A stretch of DNA of 64,000 bases from Gerris lacustris (GCA_951217055.1 OX578282.1:17175877-17239876), one strand, 5' to 3'; counted from the stretch's first letter, positions 22,838-33,830 are shown. Program-made: numbers and translations. The notes: generated by a model from the letters alone, not told the origin.

Positions 22838-23448
22838 TAGAGTTGGGACATCAATGTGGATGTATCAAAAACATCGATGTATCGGATCAAAAAACATCGA
22901 TGTATCGGATAAAAAAAAAAATCGATGTATGGGATCAAAAAACATCGATGGATCGGATAAAAAAACATCGATGTTGGAGTTTCCATATCGGCAACATCGA
23001 TTTTGACCCAAAGAAACATCGAGTCTAAGACGACAAAATCAGCGAGTTTTTCTCTGCTCGAGGTAAAATTTTGGAAGACCAGTCCTTTCCTTTTGGAGAT
23101 CGGAAAAAATTATGTTTTCTTATGATATTTTGGGAGTAACAGTTCAATGTTGGTCAGAGAATGTTACTCACCTTTGGATGTATACATATAGATCAATGAA
23201 ATGCAACAAATTACTCAGATAAAGGCCTGATGATGCCCAGGTATGGGCGAAAATTCGCACCAAGTATATTGTTTTTAAAAAAATAGAAATGTTTTTTAAT
23301 GATCATCCCTAAAAGCCCAATAAGTATGAAGAATTGTTAGAAAATTAAGGGATAAACTGAAGAATAATCAATGATATTTTGGCTTACAACGATGTTGGTT
23401 CGGTTCGATGTTGGTTCGAACATTGAAAACCTCGATGTCCCAACCCTA
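22838..23448. mobile_element. hAT-like element with TAGAGTTGGGACATC ends and ATCGATGTATC tracts
   Basis: Begins TAGAGTTGGGACATC and ends GATGTCCCAACCCTA, inverted ends matching at all but one position. GTATAATC (22830-22837) and GTCTAATC (23449-23456) flank it, an 8-bp duplication with one difference. The left third is made of repeated ACATCGATGTATCGG-like units. The right half contains a hairpin with a CTGATGA...GAAA layout at 23227-23252 (see findings). No protein is recognisable. Confidence 0.7.
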
Positions 23449-24414
23449 GTCTAATCTGACGAAAGACAAAGCCCTTCAAAAGAAGGTGAGGGAATAGAAG
23501 AAGAAGGTTTAGCTTAATAAATGTTTTACAAGAATTCGCTCTTCTTTTAAAGAAGAGCGAAGGAGATAGGTTAATTGCCAACTAGCTAAAAAATAAAAAA
23601 TAAAATACTTAAAGGTTATAAAGTTGTCAGAAAACTTACTGCCATAACACTCTGTTTACTGTTGAAAAATATTAATAACATAATTATTACCTTCTCATAA
23701 TCTAAACAGTGAATCAAACGCTTCAGGCTATATTAACAGCAGTTAGTCAAACTGAGATAAAAACAACTCAAAAACAAATACATCCTCCCTATCCATTCAA
23801 ACCGGTATCTTATAACTATAAGGTAAGATACAAAATAACAAATCGATACTGAGAAATCTTTACTCTAACCGTATGTTTATAGACGGCAAAGATACGAGAA
23901 GGGTTGTATCAAGTTAAGAAGTATGTTTTGGAGAACATCCTCGCCTCCAACTGATACTCATCGAAACACCATCCCGTTACAGGAGCACCAAACAAGGGTA
24001 ACATATTAACATTACTTCTTATTAAACTTTACAACCAATTATTACCCTAATCTAGATGTTAAGAAGTTTAACAACTTCATCTAAATCCACACTAACGATA
24101 TATCGAGCTCAAAAACCTAATCTCTAATATATTCAATCTTTAAAATATAGAAGGGCAAATCTCGGTTCAAAGGATCTCGACAAAACCGAATCTAAACTGT
24201 GCCATCGATATGCCCTCGTTTAGGACACGATGAGAGAAGAATAATTAACCCTAGATCGAGGAGTTTGTTGAGGTTTATGCCTTGGTCGGTTATAAGTAAA
24301 GTACGAGATGCACAAATGACCGAGCGCCATGTTCTACTTTCATTTGCACATTTTTTATCGAATGGGACATTATATAATATTGTTGTTTTCTTTAAACAGA
24401 AGAATATTTTCACA
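23449..24414. other. Non-coding intergenic sequence
   Basis: Overlapping frames of 73-97 aa on both strands near 24200-24490 end in the TA repeat and have no recognised domain. Confidence 0.5.
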
Positions 24415-24428
24415 GATATATATATATA

Positions 24429-24478
<50 letters not shown>

Positions 24479-24480
24479 AT
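24415..24480. repeat. (TA)n microsatellite
   Basis: TA repeat with two single interruptions. It directly abuts a repeat C copy. Confidence 0.96.
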
Positions 24481-24483
24481 ATT

Positions 24484-25068
24484 TGCTTCTGACCTTACCG
24501 AAGGTAACGGAAGCTATATGATCGTTCTGAAGAATGAAAATACTTTATGTCTCCGATTTCAAAAATTCCAAGACAGAAATCCGTTTCAGACATCAGGGAA
24601 CATTTTTTGATTCCTTTTTCTCTGTCAGACTGTCGCTAAATTCTTGCGAACCAACATATTATCTTAAAAATTACAGTTCCGATTTTAATGAAATTTTTAT
24701 ATTAGGTCAAAATTAGCTCATTTTTGATCCCATATAAGTTTCAACTTTCTGTGGTTATTTGTAGCTCTTCCACATGCGCATAAACATACATTTTACACCT
24801 ATAGCTTCAAAAGTACATATATCTGATTTGTATGAAACTTTTATAGTTTGTCGAAAGTAATACACACATATAGCCCCAAATTAATTAGAACCGTCTGCAC
24901 TCTTTAACTTTTGCGAAATTGCTAAATTGATACTTTAATTCATTCAAAAAGGGTGAATATTAAATAAATTTGAATAGTAATAGGTATTAATAGCTTAAAA
25001 TCATTACAGTATTTGAAATAGGATGCGAGGAAGCTATGTGCCACACTAATTGGCAGACTATTTCAAGC
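24484..25068 (-). repeat. Repeat C copy, near complete, 585 bp
   Basis: Both termini are present: the hairpin GCTTCTGACCTTACC/GGTAACGGAAGC at the left and TGTGCCACACTAATTGGC at the right. This is the best copy for defining the family. Internal words include CACATGCGCATAAACATAC and TTAGAACCGTCTGCAC. No frame is open. It lies directly beside a (TA)n tract. Confidence 0.72.
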
Positions 25069-25937
25069 CTTGACTCCTGTTTATAATAAATCCTAATATT
25101 CAAAGAAAATACTCTTGCTCTATTGATTCTTTTAAATTAGAACGGGTCAATTTTTTAACCAAACTGAATCTATCTTATATAGTCTTTATTACCCTAGTTC
25201 TTAGAAATTACTTCTTGTGATTAAAACCTTGTTCCTAAAACCAACTCAATTAAAAGAATTTAACTCAAAATACAGACAACGATCGTTCGACTTTCGAAAA
25301 TTCGTTTTTACGAAATAATTTTCCTTAACAAAAAAAAAAGTTTAATAAAAAAAATAAATAAAAAAAAACTGCTTTATGTTGTGAAGTTATAATTTACAGA
25401 AAGTAAATAATTTCAACTGTTTAATTTATTTATTTTTATTTTTATTTTTTTTAAATCAGACTATAATAACTTTTTAGTATTCAAGATTTTTTTTATATTC
25501 TCATTTTCATCTAATTTATCATGTTACATAAAGTAGAGTTAATTTATTTCCTAAAATGGTTGTTTTTATTTAAAGTACTTTTCGTTATAATTTTATTTTA
25601 GACAGAATAATAGTAATGATGAGAAGAATGTTTTTTTGTTTTTTTTTTATCTTCAAACATTAGATTATTTGACTATTTTTAAACCTAAATCTTCTAATTT
25701 CTCAGAATTCAGTATAAAATTTAATTAAAAATAAAGAAAAAACACACACAAAATAAAAATAACGAGAAACCGGAAGGGACAGTGTTTATAACATTTGTTT
25801 TTAACAAATGAATGTTTTCTTCATAAATATCCGAGTGCAGGTGTGGTGTGACGAGTCAGTTCCACGAATCTTTCTCTGCAACTACAATTATTTCCTTTTG
25901 AGTAAACTAGTAATTAAAAAAAACGTCTTGATAGTAT
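25069..25937. other. Very AT-rich intergenic sequence
   Basis: Many A and T runs. Nothing recognised. Confidence 0.6.
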
Positions 25938-26624
25938 AAAAGCTTATAGGATCTAATAAAATAGGGATGGAGCACTAAGCTTACCTTCTGGGTAAAAAGT
26001 GTTGCCAAGAACTTCATAAAATTTAAACTGCTCTTGCTCAGAACTTTTTAGTAGGACAAATTTCTTCCCGACTGTTATCCATTATTTATTTTGAATGAAA
26101 GGTTACAATCTATCATTTTTTAAATCAAGCTTTAATTAAATTTAAATATTTTCTTGTTTTAAAAGGGTTATTAATTTTAATTTACTGTGTTACTTTAATA
26201 TATTAATCAAATTTATAATTACTTATTAGAATAGTTTTTATTAATCGAATTATTAATATTAATTTATTTGGATACGGGTTATTTCTATTGCAGAATATGA
26301 TTTTATTCTACAAAATTGTCACAGTTTACCTCTTTTCAAAAAATTTATTGTGAATATAAAAAAATGCAATACATATATACAATTTTAAAAAGTTTAACTT
26401 TTGTATATTATACATATTTATAAAATTATAAATATTAAACGCGAGTGGAAGAAAATTTAGTTTATAAAAACAACATAACCTGATCGAATTCCTCACATTA
26501 TTCTTAATCTTCTATAGTTATAACCATACAGGAAGGTAATCTGTCCTACTAGATTTTCCAAGTTCGTGGTGACACTTTTTTCGCTTAGTTCTCCATCCCT
26601 ATTTTATAAGATCCTTGTACTTTT
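25938..26624. mobile_element. Inverted-repeat element, 687 bp
   Basis: The left arm contains AGGATCTAATAAAATAGGG, ATGGAGCACTAAGC and AAAAAGTGTTGCCA. The right arm (26520-26624) carries the same sequence reversed with a few changes and offsets. The arms total roughly 100 bp with small gaps, and the centre is very AT-rich. No target duplication was established. Confidence 0.65.
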
Positions 26625-27588
26625 GCCCTATCTTAAAAAAATACTTGTGTTATTGATTTATTTACCTTTCTTTAATCATATATAGTTACATACTAAAATA
26701 TACTAGTATCATTAATTTGAGTCGTTTATTCAGTTAATTACAATAAGATAGAATCAAATTAGTTTTTAAAATTTGTAGCCTACACATAAACAATAAAACA
26801 AAATTAAATAAGAAGAGAGGGGGTAAATCCGACAAAAAAAAACTAGAGCACTTTCATTTTTGGAAACCAATAACTAAACACCAAAATAACAGTTCAAACG
26901 TTCAAAAATTAGAAAAATTTTAACCTCTGGAATACTTAAAATGCTCACTCGCTATTTTCCTAAAACAAAACTCTTAGAGGGTGTCAAATCTCACAAAAAT
27001 TTCATCATTTAATACTCTTTCGAACGGTATAATCAACATTGCGATTCCATATCGATTTCATGGAGAAATTCAAGTTCGAATGCAAAAACAAAACGTCACC
27101 TACAATACTTGTAGTAGGTACGGTACCTACCAAAATGCTTGGGTGGAACGAGAAAAATCCACAACAATTTTTCAAATGGGAATTAAATACATAAAACATT
27201 TCAATAGAAAACCATTTTTGGTTAAGAAAAATTAGATATATCTATAATAATATTACGATATCAATGTATCACTTGTGTTTTTCTTTAAATTTATATAGTA
27301 TTTCTATAATGTGACTCACTTTTTTTTATTCAATTTTTTTAATTCATATGCTTACTACTCGAAATTCCAACTTTGTTTTATTTTAATAAATCCCAATCAT
27401 AAAATCATTGAAAACAATGGCAATGAGGATCTCACAGGAGAATTTTCCACTATTTTTAAAAATACTTATTCGTATTTCGAGTTTCCTTTAAAAACCAGGT
27501 CATTTTAAAACTCTCATGACATTAAATATCTTATACCCAATTATGATATTCACCATTCGTGCTTATTCAATATCTGGCGCAAAGACCT

Positions 27589-27610
27589 CCCCCCCCCCCC
27601 CCCCCCCCCC
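27589..27610. repeat. C homopolymer (22)
   Basis: The longest G/C homopolymer in the window. Exact length is likely uncertain. Confidence 0.95.
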
Positions 27611-27683
27611 AGGATTTTTGAATAGATATTTTGATCCGGCCCGCGACTCGGAGGAACCGTGACACGGCTCCAGACGAGAAAAG

Positions 27684-27698
27684 GTTGCCCATGCCTGA
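27684..27698 (-). other. Possible lone hAT-type terminus
   Basis: GGTTGCCCATGCCTG reads, on the minus strand, as CAGGCATGGGCAACC, which resembles hAT ends. A partner end was not found nearby. Confidence 0.3.
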
Positions 27699-27994
27699 TC
27701 TACAGTATTGTTAATAAAGGAAGGGCTTTGTGTCTATCAGGTTGGCCAATTTATTTGAGAGAAAAAAATAAAACCACTAGGAGGTTATCCAGTGACATTT
27801 TTGCTTGCCTGGGTTGGCCTAACCTTCACACCGTCAAAATCTCGAGCTCTCACTGGCTCCCTACAACCATTTTTAGAATCTACTAAGCTGCCATCAAAAC
27901 GGACCATATTTCGTGAGAAAAAAATTGTCCCCACAAAAACCTTAAAAAAATTATTATTTTAGGATCCGATGGATACTTCGGAGGCTTTTTTTTA

Positions 27995-28300
27995 CGTCAT
28001 TATAATGAACGAGCCATTAAGCCCGAGGCGACGAGCTTTATTTTATACTTAGAAAAATAAAGTAAATTAATTTAGATATCTATTTAGATAAGTTAGAAAA
28101 AAATAGATTTATTTAGATATATATATTTAGATAAGTTATAGTATCTATTTAAAGACCAACAAATCAAAACAAACATTTATTTTTATTGGAATAAATGTGG
28201 TTGCTTAGCTATCTATTTAGATAAGTTATTATAATATCTATTTGAAGACCAGCAAATCAAAAATTTATTATTATTGGAATAAATGTGGTTGCCTTAGCTT
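27995..28300 (+). repeat. Partly tandem copy of the 13345-13510 segment
   Basis: Two successive versions of the TTTAGATAAGTT...GAATAAATGTGGTTGC unit. The first has the GAGCCATTAAGCCCGAGGC lead-in. Confidence 0.58.
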
Positions 28301-28330
28301 AGCAATATCAAATCTAAAAAATTAAGTAAA

Positions 28331-28610
28331 GTGTCACTTCCTAAGAAAAATTAAGGGGCACTTCTTTCGATTGTTATACTCACCTGATAAAAACAGAAGT
28401 GTGATATTCCTTTGACCAAAAGTACATTGAACTAAACATCCCTTTTTCTTTATAGTTATTTCGTCAAAGTAATTTATATTCTAAAACAACATAGGGGAGT
28501 AACAATCTAAAGAAGTACCAATTAAGGAAGGTTATGGTTAGTTTAGGTTAAGGTATGTACTTTTCGACCTAACCTAAGCATAACCTTTCATGCCCCTTAG
28601 AAAAAGACAC
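28331..28610. mobile_element. Foldback sequence interrupted by a family-1 MITE
   Basis: Without the MITE and one duplication, the remaining 109 bp fold back on themselves: GTGTCACTTCCTAAG and GGTTATGGTTAG at the left against CTAAGCATAACC and CTTAGAAAAAGACAC at the right. The outermost five bases GTGTC/GACAC match. Confidence 0.6.
28349..28527 (+). mobile_element. Family-1 MITE, 163 bp, perfect 8-bp duplication
   Basis: The body is 28357-28519, with GGCACTTCTTT at the start and AAAGAAGTACC at the end. AATTAAGG is identical on both sides (28349-28356, 28520-28527). This is the clearest copy for assigning the family to a transposase that duplicates 8 bp, most likely hAT. It is inserted inside a foldback sequence (28331-28610). 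Confidence 0.88.
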
Positions 28611-30655
28611 TATACGTATTTATTTATTTTTTTTTTTTTAAACTATTGAATTTGTCTAGTTGCTACAACCGGAATCGTTTTTAAAATGAAAAAAGGAACA
28701 GTTCGAAAAAAAGTACAATATATGACAAGTACATAAATAAAACAATTAGAAATTGGTGGGCCAAATATTGCAGATTTACCCAAAATTTTAAATGGCCGCC
28801 ATCTTTATGCGACTGGGCTGATTATGCTGGTTAAATAACTCGTAGTATTACTTAAATTGTGTACAGATTAAGTACTTACTTTACTTTAAGTGAGCTGAAA
28901 ACACACACTTGGCCATTTTATTTTATCTATAAATTTTATTTTTAAAAATTAAACTATCTATTCTATAGTATATTTTAAGATAATTATTAAAAATTTAATA
29001 ATAAATAAAAATGAAATACTAAAAAAAATGAGTTATTATAAGAGAAAATATTAATTTTGTTTAATAATAAAAAAAAAAAGTAAGAACTCAAAAGGATAAT
29101 AGATGTTCCTAACATTATTAAACGAACCTGTGATTTACAGAATTGAAGTGTTTTTCCCACTTTTTAACACAGAGAAACTAAGCTAAGACAAAAATCAAAT
29201 AAACTTTAAACGAAAGGAACATTAAAAAAAATAGGGTCAAAAACTTTAACAGAACCAGTAAAGACAAAAAAAATATATAAAAAAGAGGAAGATTTGGCAG
29301 CATTGATATAAGAAGAGAAACTTATATAGGTTGGGAATTAGTCGGAGAAGAAAGGAGCTTCAAGAAGATACTTATCTGAAGTACAGAACTCTTTCTAAGA
29401 CTTGGTAGCGAAGCAAGGGGGATTTCAAGTGTATTTATGATTTCCTCCTAGTGAAGAAGCGACGTTCAACGGATATTCCCGAGTTTTTACGAGTAAAAAC
29501 TTTTTCCTTTAACAGTCTTCGAATAAGACAAAAATGGGGGGAAAACGAAGTTGGGGAAAAAAGAAGCGGTAGATTCCGCGTACAAGAAAATTGTCCGTGC
29601 AAAAAAAAAATATATATATATTTTTATTTGAAAGGTAATAATAGAATAAGTGTTTCTGATAGTCTTAAAAAAGATAAAAAGAAGATACGGATTTACTTCG
29701 ATTTACAAGAACATAAAACCAGTTTGAAAAGGATTTTAAAAAAATAAAAACAATCCCCGAAAAAGGTTTGAAATGGGGGAAAAAACATTAAGACGTTTAA
29801 AAAAAAAAAATAATAATACTCAGATAAATATATATATACACATATATATTACAGATATTACTTCCATCAAAGTTACTTTGAGCAATTGTGCAGACATTAA
29901 AATTTTAAATAACTTCTAAGATAACAAAAGTATAAAGTACAGTTAGTTTAAATGGAGAAAATTAAGGAGTGCATTAGAAGAAATTTCAATTAAGATAAAA
30001 GTATCTGAAAGTTTATAATAAAACATTTTTTTTTTTAAAAAAAGAACGAAACTTTTATGCTTACTAGTGGGGAGTGTTTAACTTTAGCAAAAGTACTATT
30101 TAAGTTTGAAAAATAGGTGCTTTAGATGGTTAGTATCCGAAATTTTAAGAAATTTTCTGTATAAGTATCTAATAATAATAATAATATGTTATCTTCCGAA
30201 GTGGAGTTTTCTATATAATTATTAATGCCTAGTAAATAATTGAAGGAAAGAGTGCTTTTATTACGTTAGTGCCAAAATTAGTTGCTTCACATTATTTTTT
30301 ACTTTTCCTCACTTAAGAATTATAAATAAAAAGTATTGTTTTCACCCAACAAATACGAAACCGAGATTTTATGACAATTTGAGTATATATGTCTGTCTGT
30401 GTCACGCATAACTCCCACAGTTTTTAAGCTAGAGAGTTGAAACTTGGTTTAAAAATCAGTCCTTATAATGTATTTGTGCCACCTGGAAAATCATAAATTT
30501 GTAACGTTATTAACCTATGTTACTGAGTCAGCAAATATATTCCAAATGCACTGAAATTTGCACCAATTATACTTGTCTTCATAAGAATAGTTATTTATGT
30601 AACTAGGCAGCAAAATGGAATTTTACTGACGAGTGATTAGATTAGCCTCCGAGCC
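28611..30655. other. AT-rich intergenic sequence
   Basis: The lysine-rich 98-aa frame at 29451-29747 runs through A-rich DNA and has no domain. 30330-30560 has B-like phrasing (GAGTTGAAACTTGG) without clear limits. Confidence 0.5.
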
Positions 30656-30810
30656 CAAGGCGAGGACAGGCAGCAACTGCCTCGGCTTCGCCTCGGCAGG
30701 TAATTTACCTATTTGACTGTCGAGGCGAAGCCGAGGCAGGCAATGAATAAACGAGGCAGAAATGTTTTCTTTGCTGCCTTGTTGCATACAATATTTTATC
30801 TACGGGCGGC
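30656..30810. repeat. Inverted GC-rich words related to repeat D
   Basis: CCTCGGCTTCGCCTCGG at about 30687 is followed by its inverse CGAGGCGAAGCCGAGG at about 30721, and then by CATACAATATTTTATCT, which also follows the GC-rich words in both D copies. The segment is therefore a relative of the D left half. Confidence 0.55.
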
Positions 30811-30935
30811 CGAAAAATGAAACTGCTAACATACCATCTTAGTAATATAACATAGTAATTAACTATGTTTATTTATTAAATATTTATTAATATAACATAG
30901 TTTATCTTTATTAATATCTTTATCAATATCATCTT

Positions 30936-30974
30936 TATTAATATAACATAGTTAATTACTATGTTATATTAATA
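30936..30974. repeat. Perfect AT-rich palindrome
   Basis: A 17-bp arm (TATTAATATAACATAGT), a 5-bp spacer and the exact inverse. Related partial palindromes lie at 30838-30900. A cruciform or hairpin is possible. Confidence 0.85.
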
Positions 30975-31600
30975 AGGTAATTACATACGTATTAACTAAA
31001 ATAAATGTTACTAAAGAAATCAAATAAGGTTTGGAATATTACCAATAAGTGAATAGCAAACTGACGTTTATTTATTAAAAATCACTTATTGAACTATAAT
31101 ATTATATATGTTATAAGATAGAGATAATAGTATAAACTATTCTTGCCAAAATGAGAGGTTATGACACTCAGTGGTAAACACTGTTACTGAAGAAGAGAAA
31201 GTATTTTTCTGACTGTTTTAACTACTTTCCTGCCTGCTTTTAATATTTTAATGACAAATCAGGGAAATAGTACTTTACAGCCTAAAAACAGTTAAGTAAT
31301 GATTAATTTTGCTGCCGTGAGTAGATAAAAACATTTCCGCACTAATTTAGTTTTGATATCTGTCACAATTATGAAAATATTGACTTTTGATCTTTGAAAC
31401 TTTAACGTTAAATAATTTCGATACTTTTTCTCGCCGATTAAGCGAATTTTGGAATTATTTAGTAACGGTAAAGTTCCGAGAAGTCCCGCGAAGGATTTCT
31501 TTATTATAATGAAGGCACGCAATTCTACAATTATTTGAGTAATGAAATTCTTTTTATTCTAATTAACCATAAATGGTGGCTTCACAAATAATAATAATAT
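30975..31600. other. AT-rich intergenic sequence
   Basis: Nothing recognised. Confidence 0.55.
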
Positions 31601-31831
31601 GGTACTTCTTTAGATTGTTACTCCCCTATGTTTTTTTTAGAATGTAAATAACTGATTAAATAACTATTAAGACAAAGGGATGTTTAGTCCAATGTACTTT
31701 GGAACAAAGGAATATTACACTTCTATTTTTATTAGGGGAGTAACAGTCTAAAGAAGAAAATTCCGTACACCTTCTTTAGATTGTTACTCCCCTCAATTTT
31801 TTTCTAAGGGAGTAACAATCTAAAGAAGTGC
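31601..31831 (-). mobile_element. Family-1 MITE, 231-bp form, reverse orientation
   Basis: Starts GGTACTTCTTTAGATTG and ends CTAAAGAAGTGC. The extra hairpin lies at the right end, so the copy is inverted relative to 33587-33822. TAATAATAATAT occurs on both sides, but the flank is a simple repeat, so the duplication length cannot be read here. Confidence 0.82.
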
Positions 31832-31945
31832 TAATAATAATATAGGGTGCAACCACCCATAAAGGCCTTAAGCCTAGCAAAGGACTTATATAACAATACA
31901 ATATAATGAATGACACAGGGTTGGTATGTCACTTCATGAGCTGTA

Positions 31946-32071
31946 CAGTCTAAAGAAGCCTTCTTAAATTGTTTTCTCTTTTCTTTTTTATAAAGGGAGT
32001 AACAGTCTAAAGAAGAACATTTCGGACACCTTCCTTAGATTGTTACGCCCTTCTATTCTTTATAAAGGGAG
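31946..32071 (-). mobile_element. Family-1 MITE fragment
   Basis: Carries GGGAGTAACAGTCTAAAGAAG and the hairpin with CTTAGATTGTTACGCCC. The outer part on the left is degraded. Confidence 0.62.
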
Positions 32072-32929
32072 TGTTGACTCCAAACCTGTCCCTATGGGTT
32101 GGCATGTCACTTCATGAGCTGTATTAGCCATAATATTTGCTTCCTGAAACTGAATCCGTGCCACTTTACTTAAGCAGCTATCCATTTATATAGTAATGCT
32201 GGGTGAACCCAAAGTAAGAGGCCTCTTGCCGGAGTTGAGGCCCATAACCATCAAAATCTAAAGTGAAGATTATAGTAATAAACCAGGGACTGAAACTGCA
32301 TTTACCGATTATCTCACAATAATTATTGCATTTACTATACATTAAATTAATATGAATTTATCTTATCGTTAAATAAACAGGTAAAATGATGATGTTAAGT
32401 CTTAAAGATTAAAGATGAGAAATGACAATAAATTATAAAATGAAATTTCAATGGTTCATTTGCATCAGTGGTTTATACCTGGTTTAACTCAAATTCTCAC
32501 AGACACGCTTAGTGATCCCAAATGTAAATTAGCTGGTGTTTCAGGTGAATTTACTGTTAGGGGCTTTCCATTTAAGCTTCCTAGCATTAATTTCGTCTAT
32601 ACCTTAATAACAATCAAAATTCAAGTGTGCTCTCTGGAACAAGAGAAATAGAATTGATCCTCATGTAGTCAACTTTATTAATTTTACTCTTAACATCTCG
32701 GGGTCTTTGTTTAAATTTGTTTTTAATTTAATCTTGTTCTTAGTTTCTTACAGGTTAAAAGCATAATAACAATAGGTGAATAAGGTTAGTTAAAGATTCA
32801 AAGAATAAACAGAACAACAACAAAAAAATAATGTAAAAAAAAATAATAAGCTAGTTGAAATGTGATAGAAGCAAATATTAAGAGACACATATTTACAAGT
32901 ATAATATATGAATACTAATAACCTATCAC
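32072..32929. other. AT-rich intergenic sequence
   Basis: TTGGTATGTCACTTCATGAGC at about 31920 and TTGGCATGTCACTTCATGAGC at about 32099 form a short direct repeat around the family-1 fragment. Confidence 0.5.
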
Positions 32930-33085
32930 TACACTTACAATCTATCATGAAATAGATGTAGTTTAATAAGCAAACAACGTCTTCACACAAAATGTTGTGT
33001 TTTCAGACAAGATTTTGAATAATTCTGTGTGAAGATTTTGTGTGGTAATTGAACTACACCTCTTTCATAATGAGTCGCTATCACA
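32930..33085. repeat. Foldback next to the 46-bp satellite
   Basis: ATAGATGTAGTTTAATAAGC with GTCTTCACACA at the left is inverted, imperfectly, as TGTGTGAAG with AATTGAACTACACCTC at the right. The right arm leads straight into the satellite's CGCTATCACACTG. A single-arm relative lies at 21988-22072. Confidence 0.65.
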
Positions 33086-33520
33086 CTGTAGAAAAACACA
33101 GTAGAGGGTAATATAATCTATCGCTATCACACTGTAGAAATACACAGTAGAGGGTAATATAATCTATCGCTATCACACTGAAGAAAAACACAGTAGAGGG
33201 TAATATAATCTATCGCTATCACACTGTAGAAATACACAGTAGAGGGTAATATAATCTATCGCTATCACACTGAAGAAAAACACAGTAGGGGGGTAATATA
33301 ATCTATCGCTATCACACTGTAAAAATACACAGTAGAGGGTAATATAATCTATCGCTATCACACTGTAGAAAAACACAGTAGAGAGTAATATAATCTATCG
33401 CTATCACACTGTAGAAAAACACAGTAGAGGGAAATATAATCTATCGCTATCACACTGTAGAAAAACACAGTAGAGGCTAATATAATCTATCGCTATCACA
33501 CTGTAGAAAAAACATAGTAG
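33076..33520. repeat. 46-bp satellite array, about 9.5 units
   Basis: Units of the form CGCTATCACACTGTAGAAAA-ACACAGTAGAGGGTAATATA-ATCTAT follow head to tail with few changes. Each contains a short hairpin (CTGT...ACAG). The first unit overlaps the end of the foldback at 32930-33085. Confidence 0.92.
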
Positions 33521-33578
33521 TATATAACATAGTATAATCTATGTTTATAATTTTATATTATTGATAACTAATGATGTT

Positions 33579-33830
33579 TAGAATCCGATACTTCTTTAGA
33601 TTGTTACTCCCCTTATAATAAAAAACAGAGGAGAGTAACAATCTAAAGAAGGTTTACGGAATGTTCTTCTTTAGACTGATACTCGCCTTATAAAAACAGA
33701 AGTGTGATATTCCTTTGTCCCAAAGTACATTGGACTGAACATCCCTTTGTCTTAATAGTTATTTAGTCAAAGTCATTTATAATCTAAAAATACAATAGGG
33801 AGTAACAATCTAAAGAAGTATCTAAAATCC
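33579..33830 (+). mobile_element. Family-1 MITE, 236-bp form
   Basis: The body is 33587-33822 and starts GATACTTCTTTAGATTG, with an exact inverse at the end. TAGAATCC and TAAAATCC flank it (7 of 8 match). This longer form has an extra hairpin at its left end: the terminal motif, its inverse, then the motif again. Confidence 0.85.

Larger units (their letters stand above)
26625..27994. other. AT-rich, then a GC-richer old-repeat patch
   Basis: 27600-27900 is GC-richer, with the 22-C run and a lone hAT-like terminus, and is probably the remains of a DNA transposon. Short frames are not called. Confidence 0.5.

Noticed and set aside
33076..33520. CRISPR array
   Set aside because: Units are directly tandem without unique spacers, and the window is eukaryotic.
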